The position numbers and the translations under genes are program-made. A stretch of DNA of 37,867 nucleotides from Candidatus Nanopelagicaceae bacterium (GTDB taxonomy: Bacteria; Actinomycetota; Actinomycetes; Nanopelagicales; Nanopelagicaceae), in contig VERH01000010.1 in NCBI GenBank assembly GCA_018882735.1, forward strand, positions 1-37,867. The letters run 5' to 3'. How positions within the stretch are numbered: the stretch's first letter is position 1; each line of letters starts with the position of its first letter. Under the pieces are notes generated by a model. It ran no database searches, had not been told where the DNA came from, and saw only the letters and a program-made list of their open reading frames with translations. Below are positions 25,969-33,529 of this stretch, piece by piece.

Positions 25969-26411
25969 GCTCTTACCTTTCCACCCTGAAAGAAATGCAT
26001 CCTGTATTTTCCAATCTGAAGCTCATCGCCATCAGCAAGGATCTTCTCTGTGACCAATTCACCGTTCAAATATGTTCCATTCAAACTTCCCAAATCTTTC
26101 AAGAGATAACTCTTGCCACTTTTAGCAACCTGGGCATGCTTCCTTGAGACTGTGACATCATCTAAGAAAATTTCGTTTGTGGTCGCCCTTCCAATTTGAG
26201 TTACTTGTGGCTCAAGGAGGAAGCGCGCTCCTTTGCTAGGTCCAATTAATGAAACGAGCATCGCAGCGTCATCGGCCAATGCGTTCAGGACCTCAGTTAA
26301 TTCCGGGCCTGATTCTTGGATTAACCGAGAGAGCGAACTTTCAACTGAGCGAAGTGCGGTGAGATGGATCGTGGTAGTTAAATCTTTTCTGCTATCAGCA
26401 GCGGCGACCAC
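25965..26411 (-). CDS. garA: FHA-domain signalling protein GarA-like
   Basis: A 148-residue forkhead-associated protein. The FHA core is complete: IGR at 73-75, SRKH at 89-92 and NGT at 111-113 bind phosphothreonine. The N-terminus has a Thr cluster, DLTTTIHL, with Thr12-Thr14, in the place where mycobacterial GarA carries the ETTSV sites phosphorylated by PknB and PknG. In that system GarA controls 2-oxoglutarate dehydrogenase and glutamate metabolism. The start is GTG 26411 with a strong GGAGG five bases upstream. The gene lies between gcvH and the FtsR-like gene, as in M. tuberculosis (Rv1826-Rv1827-Rv1828). Confidence 0.88.
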   Translation of the reverse strand: MVAAADSRKDLTTTIHLTALRSVESSLSRLIQESGPELTEVLNALADDAAMLVSLIGPSKGARFLLEPQVTQIGRATTNEIFLDDVTVSRKHAQVAKSGKSYLLKDLGSLNGTYLNGELVTEKILADGDELQIGKYRMHFFQGGKVRA

Positions 26412-26416
26412 GATTT

Positions 26417-26424
26417 CCTCCCCC
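26417..26424 (-). promoter_or_regulatory. Shine-Dalgarno of garA
   Basis: The minus strand reads GGGGGAGG, five bases before the GTG start. It decides the GTG start and lies directly after the second hairpin of the gap. Confidence 0.7.
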
Positions 26425-26428
26425 TAAA

Positions 26429-26447
26429 CCTTAAGTTTCACTTAAGG
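26429..26447 (-). repeat. Hairpin CCTTAAGT / ACTTAAGG ahead of garA
   Basis: CCTTAAGT (26429-26436) and ACTTAAGG (26440-26447) are perfect 8-bp inverted complements with a three-base loop. In the garA leader the hairpin would stop five bases before the Shine-Dalgarno. No T-run follows, so it is not a standard terminator. Confidence 0.5.
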
Positions 26448-26475
26448 CTCACCCTATGGTGGAGGTTTGGGTGAG
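26448..26475 (-). repeat. Hairpin CTCACCC / GGGTGAG after gcvH
   Basis: CTCACCC (26448-26454) and GGGTGAG (26469-26475) are perfect 7-bp inverted complements around 14 bases. The right arm touches the gcvH stop codon and the left arm touches the second hairpin at 26429-26447, so the whole gap is two abutting hairpins plus the ribosome binding site. Confidence 0.5.
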
Positions 26476-26859
26476 TCAAGCGGTAAGTGCGCTATATGCC
26501 TCTGGTGATAGAAGCTCGGAAAGTTGGTTTTGTGCCGAAACTTCTACCTCAAAGAGCCACCCTCTTCCGTAAGGCTCAGAGTTAATGGTTTCTGGAGCGG
26601 AATCCAAATCGCTATTCACCGCGGCAACAGTTCCGGAGATTGGAGCATAGATTTCCGAGACGCTCTTAGTGGACTCCACTTCACCGCAAACTTTCCCCGC
26701 GTCGATTGATTCACCGATTTTAGGCATTTGGAGGTAAACAATGTCACCTAGCGCGCCCTGCGCGTAATCAGTAATGCCCACTCGGTAGCGTCCGGGAGAA
26801 ACTTCTTCGACCCATTCATGCTCTTTGGTGTATTTCAGGTGACTTGGAACGCTACTCAC
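26476..26859 (-). CDS. gcvH: Glycine cleavage system H protein
   Basis: GcvH is the lipoyl carrier that shuttles the aminomethyl intermediate between the P, T and L proteins. The 127-residue protein has the normal length. It shows YTKEHEWVE near the start, the ITDYAQGALGDIVYLQMPKIG segment, and the lipoyl lysine Lys65 in VESTKSVSEIYAP. The start is GTG 26859. It follows pgsA by 25 bp on the same strand and precedes garA by 64 bp, a gap taken up by two inverted repeats. Confidence 0.95.
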   Translation of the reverse strand: MSSVPSHLKYTKEHEWVEEVSPGRYRVGITDYAQGALGDIVYLQMPKIGESIDAGKVCGEVESTKSVSEIYAPISGTVAAVNSDLDSAPETINSEPYGRGWLFEVEVSAQNQLSELLSPEAYSALTA

Positions 26860-26884
26860 TAAAACCTACTTTCCCTTTTCAATT

Positions 26885-27451
26885 TCAAAATCCCTGGCCA
26901 AATTTCCGTTTTGTGCGCAACTCTCTTAGACCAGTTCTAGCGTATTGGGCGCCGGTCCACAAATACAGACCTATCCCCCATCCCGCAAAGGCCCATCCGA
27001 AGATAAAAGCAATGTTAGAGAGATTATCAAGTGTTGAATAAGTTAATAGGAGCATGGGCAGCGCGTAAAGAAGATTGAAGGTCGCCGCTTTGCCGAGATA
27101 TGTAACCTTAAACGGAGCAAGCCCTGAGCGTTTCATGGCAAGAAGCAAGAAGCCGAGGATTAGATCGCGTGCGATGATCGAAACTAGTACCCAAACTGGA
27201 ATCGCGCCGGTGATGAACATTGCTATCAAGACGGTCGCGATGTAGAGACGGTCGACCGCAGGATCGAGGAGTTCACCCAAGCGGCTCTCTTGGTTAAGCG
27301 CTCTGGCAAGCTTTCCGTCGAAATAGTCTGTGGCGCCTGCAAACATGAGGGTCAATACCGCTAGCGGATAGCGTTCTTGCCAGGTTAGGTATAAGAAAAT
27401 CGGGATGCCGGCTGCCCGAAGGAGGGTCAGCGCATTTGGAATGGTGAGCAT
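26885..27451 (-). CDS. pgsA: CDP-alcohol phosphatidyltransferase (PgsA-like)
   Basis: An integral membrane enzyme of 188 residues with about five membrane helices that transfers a phosphatidyl group from CDP-diacylglycerol to an alcohol. The signature is complete: TDYFDGKLARALNQESRLGE, then LLDPAVDR, matching DX2DGX2ARX8GX3DX3D. The genomic position next to gcvH matches Rv1822 (PgsA2). The acceptor (glycerol phosphate, inositol phosphate or a cardiolipin precursor) cannot be told from sequence alone. The ATG at 27451 has GAGGGG three bases upstream. Confidence 0.85.
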   Translation of the reverse strand: MLTIPNALTLLRAAGIPIFLYLTWQERYPLAVLTLMFAGATDYFDGKLARALNQESRLGELLDPAVDRLYIATVLIAMFITGAIPVWVLVSIIARDLILGFLLLAMKRSGLAPFKVTYLGKAATFNLLYALPMLLLTYSTLDNLSNIAFIFGWAFAGWGIGLYLWTGAQYARTGLRELRTKRKFGQGF

Positions 27452-27454
27452 CTT

Positions 27455-27460
27455 CCCCTC
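27455..27460 (-). promoter_or_regulatory. Shine-Dalgarno of pgsA
   Basis: GAGGGG on the minus strand, three bases before the ATG of pgsA. Confidence 0.5.
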
Positions 27461-27506
27461 GCTCTAGAGCTCGACTCTTTTGAGAAATTCCCATCTCTGG
27501 ACGAAC

Positions 27507-27583
27507 TGGTCGGGACGAGAGGATTTGAACCTCCGACCACATGACCCCCAGCCATGTGCGCTACCAAGCTGCGCTACGTCCCG
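27507..27583 (-). tRNA. tRNA-Pro (anticodon GGG)
   Basis: On the minus strand the acceptor stem CGGGACG pairs with CGTCCCG, with discriminator A and an encoded CCA (27507-27509). The D arm contains GCGCAGCTTGGTAGCGC, the anticodon loop is CTGGGGG on a CATGG/TCATG stem, and the T arm is GGAGG TTCAAAT CCTCT. It decodes CCC and CCU. It sits between the cmk-der fusion and pgsA. Confidence 0.96.
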
Positions 27584-27590
27584 TAATGAA

Positions 27591-27596
27591 ATAGTA
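27591..27596 (-). promoter_or_regulatory. Candidate -10 box of tRNA-Pro
   Basis: TACTAT on the minus strand, seven bases before the tRNA 5' end. The matching -35 region would overlap the cmk-der stop codon. Confidence 0.45.
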
Positions 27597-27617
27597 CCTC
27601 GGTCAATGAAGGCAAAA

Positions 27618-29615
27618 TCAACGATCCCTAAGCCGGACCGAAATTCGAATCGGCGATCCTGCAAAACCAAACTCTTCCCTTAGACGTCTTTCAATGAAAC
27701 GTCTATAGCTAGACTCTAGGAAATCGCTTGCGAAGATAATAAATGTTGGCGGTTCTATGCCTGCCTGTGTAGCAAAGAGAATTTTCGGTTGTTTCCCGCC
27801 GCGCACAGGGGGTGGGTTTGAACTCACAAGCTGTCCCATAAAAGCATTTAGCCGTCCCGTAGGAACTCGGAACTCCCAGCCAGCGAGGGCGCGCTCTACC
27901 GCGGGTATCAAGCGATCTTTATGCCAGCCGGTCTTAGCTGAGAGGTTAATCCGCTCGGCCCAGGTAACTTGATCTAGATTTCGATCTATCTCTCGTTCTA
28001 GTTGCAATCGGCGATCTTCATCAAGCAAGTCCCATTTGTTCATCACAATGACCAGAGCCTTGCCTGATTCCTCGGCCATAGCGATGATTCTTAAATCCTG
28101 CTCGGTCATTTGGGCGGTGGCATCAAGTACCGCAACCACAACTTCCGTGTTCTCAATCGCTCGTTCGGTTCTAAGCGCGGCGTAGTAATCAGTTCCGCTT
28201 GCTTGATGAGCTCTACGTCTTATGCCTGCTGTATCAATGAAGCGCCAGGTTTTTCCATCAACGTCAATCAACTCATCAATTGGATCTCTCGTTGTTCCTT
28301 CCGCATCATCTACGAGTGCACGTGTACTACCGGCAAAGGAATTCAGCAGACTACTTTTCCCGACATTTGGTCGACCAACGATTGCAATCTTCCTAAAACC
28401 ATCGGAGATTCGTCCACGACCCACCTCGGGAAGGCGCGCAACGATTTTGTCGAGTAAATCACCAGAACCCCTACCGTGAGCCGCCGAGACGAAGTGTGGT
28501 TCACCCAAACCAATGTTCCAAAGTTGATGAGCATCCAACTCGTCCTTCTCCGAGTCAACTTTGTTGGCGATAAGCATGACATCGACCTTGCTTTTTCGAA
28601 GAATATTTACCAGCTCTTGATCTTCGCTCTGTGCACCTACATGCGCGTCCACTACAAAGAGAAGTAGATCCGCTTCGCCGATTGCGCTCTGGGCAGCATC
28701 TGAAATTTTCAAAGCGATACCCTCGGCTGTTGGCTCCCAGCCACCCGTATCCATCAGGGTAAACTTTTTGCCATTCCACTCCGCGTCGTATTTCACTCTA
28801 TCTCTAGTGACTCCGGGAGTGTCTTCAATTATCGCTTCACGCCCTCCGATTATTCGATTAACCAACGTTGACTTTCCCACATTGGGGCGACCAACGACTG
28901 CAACTACGGGCAAACCCAAGAGCGATCGTTGCTTAAGAATGTTCCATATGTAGTCAATGGTCTCTTCCAGAGATAAGTGGGTAGAGTCAATCAAGAGCGC
29001 ATCCGGTGCGCGCCTTAGTGGCGAGGCTTCACGAGTGCTATCAATCGCATCGCGTGCAGCCAAGCTATCGGCCACGCTTGAGTCTTCACTAATCTCTATT
29101 TCTAGCGAATTAAACTCACTTTTGCGCCGGTTAGCTCGAGCTTCAATATCGGCTTGAAGGTAAATTTTGAGCTGTGCGCCCGGGGCAACAACGGTTCCGA
29201 TGTCTCGTCCCTCTACCACTATCCCTAGCTCAGCTTTTCTGATTATCTCTCTTTGCAGCGAAAGTAGTTCATTTCGCAGTTCCGGCCAAGCGCTGATTTG
29301 ACTTACCTTTTGGTTGATTCGTTCTTCTCTTATCTCAGTGGTTAGTTCTTTGGCGCCAACAAAGATTCGAGGATTGCTTGCATCAGTAATAAATTTAATT
29401 GGATCATTGCGCAGCGCTTCAATCAAGGACGTTGGTGTATCCAAGTTCTTTTCTAAACTTAACCAAGTAGCGGCACGATATAGCGCTCCAGTATCTAAAT
29501 AGCTCCATCCGGCTCGCTTTGCCAAACCTTTTGAAGTAGATGATTTACCTGAACCACTAGGGCCATCCATAGCTACGATGATTTGTTTACCGAGATAAGT
29601 AGCGGAAGTTGTCAT
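27618..29615 (-). CDS. cmk-der: Bifunctional cytidylate kinase / ribosome-assembly GTPase Der fusion
   Basis: One 665-residue chain carries two enzymes. Residues about 1-220 are cytidylate kinase, phosphorylating CMP and dCMP, with P-loop [10 protein letters not shown] near 17-26, DTGALYRA and [11 protein letters not shown]. From about 225 the double-GTPase Der follows: [18 protein letters not shown] and NKVD in domain 1, [17 protein letters not shown] and NKWD in domain 2, then a KH-like C-terminal domain needed for 50S assembly. The ATG at 29615 overlaps the tyrA TGA (ATGA). In M. tuberculosis the two are adjacent separate genes; fusions occur in some other actinobacteria. No frameshift or stop interrupts the joint. 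Confidence 0.95.
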   Translation of the reverse strand: MTTSATYLGKQIIVAMDGPSGSGKSSTSKGLAKRAGWSYLDTGALYRAATWLSLEKNLDTPTSLIEALRNDPIKFITDASNPRIFVGAKELTTEIREERINQKVSQISAWPELRNELLSLQREIIRKAELGIVVEGRDIGTVVAPGAQLKIYLQADIEARANRRKSEFNSLEIEISEDSSVADSLAARDAIDSTREASPLRRAPDALLIDSTHLSLEETIDYIWNILKQRSLLGLPVVAVVGRPNVGKSTLVNRIIGGREAIIEDTPGVTRDRVKYDAEWNGKKFTLMDTGGWEPTAEGIALKISDAAQSAIGEADLLLFVVDAHVGAQSEDQELVNILRKSKVDVMLIANKVDSEKDELDAHQLWNIGLGEPHFVSAAHGRGSGDLLDKIVARLPEVGRGRISDGFRKIAIVGRPNVGKSSLLNSFAGSTRALVDDAEGTTRDPIDELIDVDGKTWRFIDTAGIRRRAHQASGTDYYAALRTERAIENTEVVVAVLDATAQMTEQDLRIIAMAEESGKALVIVMNKWDLLDEDRRLQLEREIDRNLDQVTWAERINLSAKTGWHKDRLIPAVERALAGWEFRVPTGRLNAFMGQLVSSNPPPVRGGKQPKILFATQAGIEPPTFIIFASDFLESSYRRFIERRLREEFGFAGSPIRISVRLRDR

Positions 29616-30667
29616 TGACGGTGAACTCTCCAACCCTTATTTAGCAGATGCAGCCGCAATTTCTCCGCATGAGATTCGAATAGAGCTAGTCTTATGAGAC
29701 CTGTCTCCTGCTTTGGTGAGTGCTCTAGAGCAAGGTCTTCAACGTTAGCATCAATCTCAGCGCACTCATTAAAAAGCGCTCCGAGTTGTCCTGGTTTATC
29801 CTCAATGACAACATTCAAATAGGAATACTCGCGAGGTCGCAAACCATGTTTGCCGCTCAGTTTCCCATGTACTGCATTTGCGGTAGCAAAAATGGAGGCT
29901 AGTTGTTTTGTATCGCCTTGCTGTATCGCTCTTTCAATCTCGGAAATTTTCAGCTTCAGCTCATTAATTGATTCCAGAACTTCACCGCTATTTGCGAAGA
30001 GAATCTCGCCCCACAATTCCGCCTTGGAGCCTGATAAACGCAACATGTCACGAAGGCCCTGACCTGCTAGATCTATTGACTCCCCCACCGTTTCCACTGC
30101 GGCAGCCAGCGAGGTACTAAGTACTTGGGGCAGATGTGAAATTCGAGCAAAGAGTTGATCGTGCTCCGCAGGGGTCATTTGATAAGGCACGCCTCCGAGA
30201 ACTCGAATCAACTCCTCAGCCATTCGAATGGGTTCCGTACTCTCTTTTTTATCTGAAGTGATTACCCACGCTCGACCATCGAATAGGTCACTTCGAGCTG
30301 ACTGGGGACCGCCCGACTCTCTACCGGAAACAGGATGAGTTCCTACAAACCTTTCAAACAAACCCGATATGGCCTCTATTTCAACATGAAGTTTAGTTTT
30401 TACACTCGTAACATCTATAAATGTTGCATTTGGATAGCGTCCGAATTCCCCTTTTAGGGTTTCGAATACAGAGCTTGGTGGCGTTGCCACGACTACTAGC
30501 TCAGGACTTAGGCTCTCCGGAGCAGCACCTACTAAATCCCTCGCGATTGCTTGATTAACCGGATCGCTATCGCGTATGTCTACGCTCCAACCCTTCTCCT
30601 TTAAGCGCAACGCTATGGATGTTCCGATGAGCCCCGCACCGACGATGCGAGCCCCTCGCCGGGTCAC
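29612..30667 (-). CDS. tyrA: Prephenate dehydrogenase
   Basis: TyrA oxidatively decarboxylates prephenate to hydroxyphenylpyruvate in tyrosine synthesis. The 351-residue protein has the NAD-binding motif [14 protein letters not shown] near residues 8-21, the catalytic [15 protein letters not shown] segment, the ISHLPQVLS motif, and a C-terminal ACT domain beginning [18 protein letters not shown], likely for feedback by tyrosine. The frame is open further upstream, but GTG 30667 overlaps the aroH stop (GTGA) and starts just before the Rossmann motif. It continues into cmk-der with another 4-bp overlap. Confidence 0.92.
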   Translation of the reverse strand: MTRRGARIVGAGLIGTSIALRLKEKGWSVDIRDSDPVNQAIARDLVGAAPESLSPELVVVATPPSSVFETLKGEFGRYPNATFIDVTSVKTKLHVEIEAISGLFERFVGTHPVSGRESGGPQSARSDLFDGRAWVITSDKKESTEPIRMAEELIRVLGGVPYQMTPAEHDQLFARISHLPQVLSTSLAAAVETVGESIDLAGQGLRDMLRLSGSKAELWGEILFANSGEVLESINELKLKISEIERAIQQGDTKQLASIFATANAVHGKLSGKHGLRPREYSYLNVVIEDKPGQLGALFNECAEIDANVEDLALEHSPKQETGLIRLALFESHAEKLRLHLLNKGWRVHRQ

Positions 30668-31026
30668 TGTGCTAAATCTTTCCTCAGCACAGAAGTACCT
30701 CTCAGGTAAATATGCGCAATCTGCTTCTGGGTTCTCGAAGTTTCGCAATGGACCAGAGTTCTTATGGTTCGAGGCAAACTATTAGGCACGGGAATCTCAG
30801 TCGAGCAGAGAAGGGGGACCTCGCCCAGTCCCATTGCGCGAGCTGATGCGGCAGGAAAGTCTGAAGTGAGATCGCTCGTGACGGTGAAAATTACAGAGAT
30901 CAAATCCTCGGGTTTTAAACTATTAGCGCGCAATAACTCTTCCATTAATTCAACTACGGCCTCTTGCATCAATCTGGCATCGTCACGTTCGATCTGGGTT
31001 GCCCCACGGATGCCTCTCACGCTCAT
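30664..31026 (-). CDS. aroH: Chorismate mutase, AroH type
   Basis: A 120-residue monofunctional chorismate mutase of the trimeric AroH fold (Bacillus-type), converting chorismate to prephenate, the substrate of the next gene tyrA. It begins MSVRGIRGATQIERDD, close to the Bacillus AroH start, and includes CSTEIPV and KQIAHIYLRGTSVLRKDL at the C-terminus, where active-site residues lie in that family. The start ATG has TAAAAT six bases upstream, so it heads the aroH-tyrA-cmk-der unit as a leaderless transcript. Pairing with tyrA makes an unbroken chorismate to hydroxyphenylpyruvate pathway. Confidence 0.9.
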   Translation of the reverse strand: MSVRGIRGATQIERDDARLMQEAVVELMEELLRANSLKPEDLISVIFTVTSDLTSDFPAASARAMGLGEVPLLCSTEIPVPNSLPRTIRTLVHCETSRTQKQIAHIYLRGTSVLRKDLAQ

Positions 31027-31032
31027 CCGGAG

Positions 31033-31038
31033 ATTTTA
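31033..31038 (-). promoter_or_regulatory. -10 box of aroH-tyrA-cmk-der
   Basis: TAAAAT on the minus strand is followed by six bases and the aroH ATG, the best leaderless promoter match in the window. Confidence 0.6.
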
Positions 31039-31130
31039 CTTTCTTCGTAACTATTCTTGCGGTAAGTAGACATCGCGTCTTGCCTATTTATCGTCAAACC
31101 GTTTTTTATCGCCCACGGTAGAGACAACGC

Positions 31131-31144
31131 AAAAGTCGACTTTT
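31131..31144. repeat. Perfect 14-bp palindrome
   Basis: AAAAGTCGACTTTT is its own reverse complement, with an extra T on the plus-strand side. It could be a dimeric regulator site upstream of the aroH promoter, or a weak terminator for plus-strand transcripts. Confidence 0.4.
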
Positions 31145-31176
31145 TGACCCATTCGCTATCGGATTGATAAATAACC

Positions 31177-31257
31177 ATTTATAGACTTTCTATCTGCGAT
31201 TTGTACGTGATATTGTCGATAAAACCATATTTACAATTAGAATAAGTGTCTATAAAT
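31177..31257. repeat. 10-bp inverted repeat pair, 61 bp apart
   Basis: ATTTATAGAC (31177-31186) and GTCTATAAAT (31248-31257) are perfect inverted complements. The right copy overlaps the first unit of the tandem 8-bp repeat. Confidence 0.45.
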
Positions 31258-31264
31258 CTATAAA
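31249..31264 (+). repeat. Tandem 8-bp repeat TCTATAAA x2
   Basis: TCTATAAA occurs twice in direct succession, downstream of rluB. The function is unknown. Confidence 0.5.
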
Positions 31265-31267
31265 GCA

Positions 31268-31281
31268 ATTCTGTTCAGAAT
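31268..31281. repeat. Dyad ATTCTG-TT-CAGAAT after rluB
   Basis: Six-base perfect inverted arms around TT, 22 bp past the rluB stop. It may end rluB transcription weakly or bind a regulator; it is not followed by a T-run on the minus strand. Confidence 0.3.
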
Positions 31282-31303
31282 ACTTGTTTATTAATTTAGC
31301 GAT

Positions 31304-31996
31304 TTAAGGCTTAGTCGTTTCAACCTTTGATAGATATCTCCACTTTCCGGACTTCAACTCTCCTAAGCGGATTTTTCCAATCTGGACTCTCTTCAATCGG
31401 TCAACCGTTAGCCCCTGGCTAGCCGCCATTCGTCGAACTATCTGATTGCGCCCCTCATGTATTTCCACCTCAAAACCCCCGGGAATCAAATTAGCTCTCT
31501 CCGCAATCGCTAATCCATCTTCTAGCCTGACCCCCTTCTTTAGATTAGCCAACATCGGACGGGTAACTGCTTCCTCTACAAAAACTTGGTAGGTCTTAAT
31601 GGCCCCATGCGAAGGATGGCTTATCTGCTGGGCCCAGTCGCCATCATTGGTAAGCAGTATTAACCCTTCGCTTTCTTTGTCTAGGCGCCCAACATGGAAG
31701 AGGCGGTCGGAGCGATCTTGAAAGTAATCCCCAATGCAGCTTCTCCCTCGATCATCTGACATAGTAGACAAAATGCCTTTAGGTTTATAAAACGCAATGT
31801 AAGTCTTGGTCAAATTGATTTGAATTGACTTGTTATCAACTTCAACTTTAGTGTTTAACGGATCAATTTTGGTCCCGAGCGCGCTGATAGTCTTTCCATT
31901 GACCTTGACACGCCCAGCCTCAATTAACTCTTCGCATTTCCTACGGCTTGCAACCCCAGCATCCGCCAGGTATTTCTGTAAACGAATCTCCGCCAC
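31304..31996 (-). CDS. rluB: 23S rRNA pseudouridine synthase (RluB/RsuA family)
   Basis: This enzyme isomerises a uridine in rRNA to pseudouridine, by context in 23S rRNA. The 230-residue protein has an S4 RNA-binding domain at the start (IRLQKYLADAGVASRRKCEELIEAGRVKVNG) and the RsuA/RluB catalytic motif VGRLDKESEGLILLTNDG with its aspartate. The C-terminal EGRNQIVRRMAASQGLTVDRLKRVQIG segment completes the family signature. It follows scpB in the order seen in most actinobacteria. The start is GTG 31996 with TAGACT six bases upstream, so it may have a leaderless promoter of its own within the 19-bp gap. Confidence 0.93.
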   Translation of the reverse strand: MAEIRLQKYLADAGVASRRKCEELIEAGRVKVNGKTISALGTKIDPLNTKVEVDNKSIQINLTKTYIAFYKPKGILSTMSDDRGRSCIGDYFQDRSDRLFHVGRLDKESEGLILLTNDGDWAQQISHPSHGAIKTYQVFVEEAVTRPMLANLKKGVRLEDGLAIAERANLIPGGFEVEIHEGRNQIVRRMAASQGLTVDRLKRVQIGKIRLGELKSGKWRYLSKVETTKP

Positions 31997-32002
31997 CGAC
32001 GG

Positions 32003-32008
32003 AGTCTA
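32003..32008 (-). promoter_or_regulatory. Candidate -10 box of rluB
   Basis: TAGACT on the minus strand, six bases before the GTG start of rluB, in the 19-bp gap after scpB. Confidence 0.4.
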
Positions 32009-32015
32009 CGGGCAA

Positions 32016-32573
32016 TTAATCGGCGAGGGAGGCAATAACTTCATCTAGACCATCAACATCGGGCAAGAAGGGTGCCAAGGCCGGCAGATCTTCGACTCGA
32101 TTGAGTCCGATTCTCTCGAGGAAGTAGTTAGTGGTTCGATAGAGAATAGCGCCGGTTTCATGCTCAATTCCGCACTCCTCGACCAATCCTCTGTTGACCA
32201 GAGTCTTCATGACCGCCTCAACATTAACCCCGCGAATTGCTGATACGCGGGCACGTGAGATTGGTTGCCGGTAGGCAATCACGGCAAGAGTCTCCAAGGC
32301 TGCTTGCGTTAGCTTTGCTTGCTGTCCGTCCAATACGAACTTCTCCACTAACGGTGCTAATTCTGGGTGGCTGTAGAAGCGCCAACCTCCGGATATTTGC
32401 TTGAGTTCAAAACCTCGCTTCTCTTGCTGGTATTCAGTCGAAAGCCGGAGGAGCGCTTCGACTATCTCCTCGGTAGGGCGTTCGATGATCTGGGCTAGGA
32501 CAACTTCTGAGAGGGGCTCCTCTACAACCATAAGAATTGCTTCTATTGATCTCTCCAGCTCGCGTTCAGACAT
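32016..32573 (-). CDS. scpB: Segregation and condensation protein B
   Basis: ScpB dimers bind ScpA and SMC to form the condensin that organises the chromosome. The product has 185 residues with two winged helix domains. SERELERSIEAILMVVEEPLSE is the N-terminal start, and LTQAALETLAVIAYRQPISRARVSAIRGVN is the strongly conserved core. I chose ATG 32573, which overlaps scpA by 8 bp; a longer frame starts inside scpA without homologous sequence. The partner scpA precedes it, parA is divergent, and the smc gene is not in the window. Confidence 0.94.
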   Translation of the reverse strand: MSERELERSIEAILMVVEEPLSEVVLAQIIERPTEEIVEALLRLSTEYQQEKRGFELKQISGGWRFYSHPELAPLVEKFVLDGQQAKLTQAALETLAVIAYRQPISRARVSAIRGVNVEAVMKTLVNRGLVEECGIEHETGAILYRTTNYFLERIGLNRVEDLPALAPFLPDVDGLDEVIASLAD

Positions 32574-33468
32574 CTTGCCCCTCACCTTCCAACTTGATTG
32601 GTTGATCAAACTCATCACTTACGCTCACTTCCCCAGCCTCACTTCCTGTCCACGTTATCTGGAGCTCCCCTAGGGCGATTACCTGTTCGAAGCGAATCTG
32701 AGCCTCTCGATAGAGCTCTAAAAGAGCTAGGAAGCGGGCTACCACAACCAACGTATTTGGAGCATCGGCTATCAGGGAGCGGAAAGTGGCACTTTTTTGG
32801 CGCCTTAGAAGTCCCACTAGATGGGTAGCTTCCGCCGCAACGCTGACCATAGGAAGGTGTAGATGCGCTGTAGAGAGAGTCGGCAGCGTCTTTGGGGTCA
32901 AGACTCGATTCGCAATAGCAGCGAAGCGCTCTGGGCTCACTCCGATGAGTACTTCTGGAAGGAGTGTGGCAAAGGCCGAATCCAAGGCGACGCTGCGCGC
33001 AAAGGTTCTCTCTTGTAGCTCGATGCGCTTCTCGAGGATCGTTGCGATTTCCTTGAAAGCTCGGTACTGGAGCAGACGAGCGAAGAGAAGATCTCGAGCC
33101 TCAAGTAAGGCTAGATCGGCTTCATCATCTACCTCACCAGAAGGAAGTAGTCGAGCGGCCTTTAAATCAAGGAGAGTTGCCGCCACGACGAGAAACTCGG
33201 TTGCGTGGTCTAGTTTCCAGCCCGCTTCAGTTCCTTCAAGGGCTTTGATGTGAGCAATAAATTCATCTGTAACAGTTGCTATCGCTACCTCGGTTATATC
33301 CATCTTGTGCCTTGAAATCAGTTGCAAGAGGAGATCAAATGGACCGTCAAAGTTCTCTAATTTGACCGAGAAACCGCTAATACGCCCCTCTCCCTGAAAA
33401 GAGGTATTTGATTCGGGCGTCGCTGAACCTAAAGTTTGAGTTGAGAGTTCAGAGCTTTCATTTGTCAT
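32566..33468 (-). CDS. scpA: Segregation and condensation protein A
   Basis: ScpA is the kleisin that closes the SMC ring. The 300-residue protein has a disordered, Ser/Thr-rich N-terminus of about 30 residues, then the kleisin start FSVKLENFDGPFDLLLQLISRHKMDITEVAIATVTDEF. A helical middle and a C-terminal winged helix with VVARFLALLELYREAQIRFEQ follow, where it contacts SMC. The ATG is at 33468. It is divergent from the parA-like gene with 61 bp between starts; TAGAGT nine bases upstream is a loose -10 candidate. Confidence 0.93.
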   Translation of the reverse strand: MTNESSELSTQTLGSATPESNTSFQGEGRISGFSVKLENFDGPFDLLLQLISRHKMDITEVAIATVTDEFIAHIKALEGTEAGWKLDHATEFLVVAATLLDLKAARLLPSGEVDDEADLALLEARDLLFARLLQYRAFKEIATILEKRIELQERTFARSVALDSAFATLLPEVLIGVSPERFAAIANRVLTPKTLPTLSTAHLHLPMVSVAAEATHLVGLLRRQKSATFRSLIADAPNTLVVVARFLALLELYREAQIRFEQVIALGELQITWTGSEAGEVSVSDEFDQPIKLEGEGQDV

Positions 33469-33517
33469 AGCGCGATAACTCTACGCGTGTCGCTCCGAGA
33501 ATCCGAAACCATCTGCG

Positions 33518-33523
33518 TAAAGT
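33518..33523 (+). promoter_or_regulatory. -10 box of the parA-like gene (leaderless)
   Basis: TAAAGT is followed by six bases and the ATG at 33530, in the 61-bp gap shared with scpA. Confidence 0.5.
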
Positions 33524-33529
33524 CGCGCC

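Larger units (their letters stand above)
31027..31303. other. 277-bp AT-rich non-coding region with multiple repeats
   Basis: This is the longest gap in the window, upstream of aroH and downstream of rluB. I see no plausible gene. It holds the aroH promoter, four YGATAAA-like motifs (two per strand at 31087-31092, 31105-31110, 31166-31171 and 31218-31223), a perfect 14-bp palindrome at 31131-31144, a 10-bp inverted pair at 31177-31186 and 31248-31257, a tandem 8-bp repeat at 31249-31264 and a dyad at 31268-31281. It is clearly more AT-rich than the flanking genes. Confidence 0.6.

Noticed and set aside
30764-31069. Plus-strand frame across aroH and its upstream gap
   Set aside because: It is antisense to aroH, unlike any known protein, and runs through the aroH promoter.
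31131-31145. Intrinsic terminator at the 14-bp palindrome
   Set aside because: The stem is mostly A-T pairs with only a short T-run, and it lies about 160 bp past rluB; a regulator site is at least as likely.
33469-33529. parS or DnaA-box cluster near the parA-like gene
   Set aside because: I found no GTTTCACGTGAAAC-like parS or TTATCCACA-like boxes here or elsewhere in the window, which agrees with a terminus location rather than an origin.
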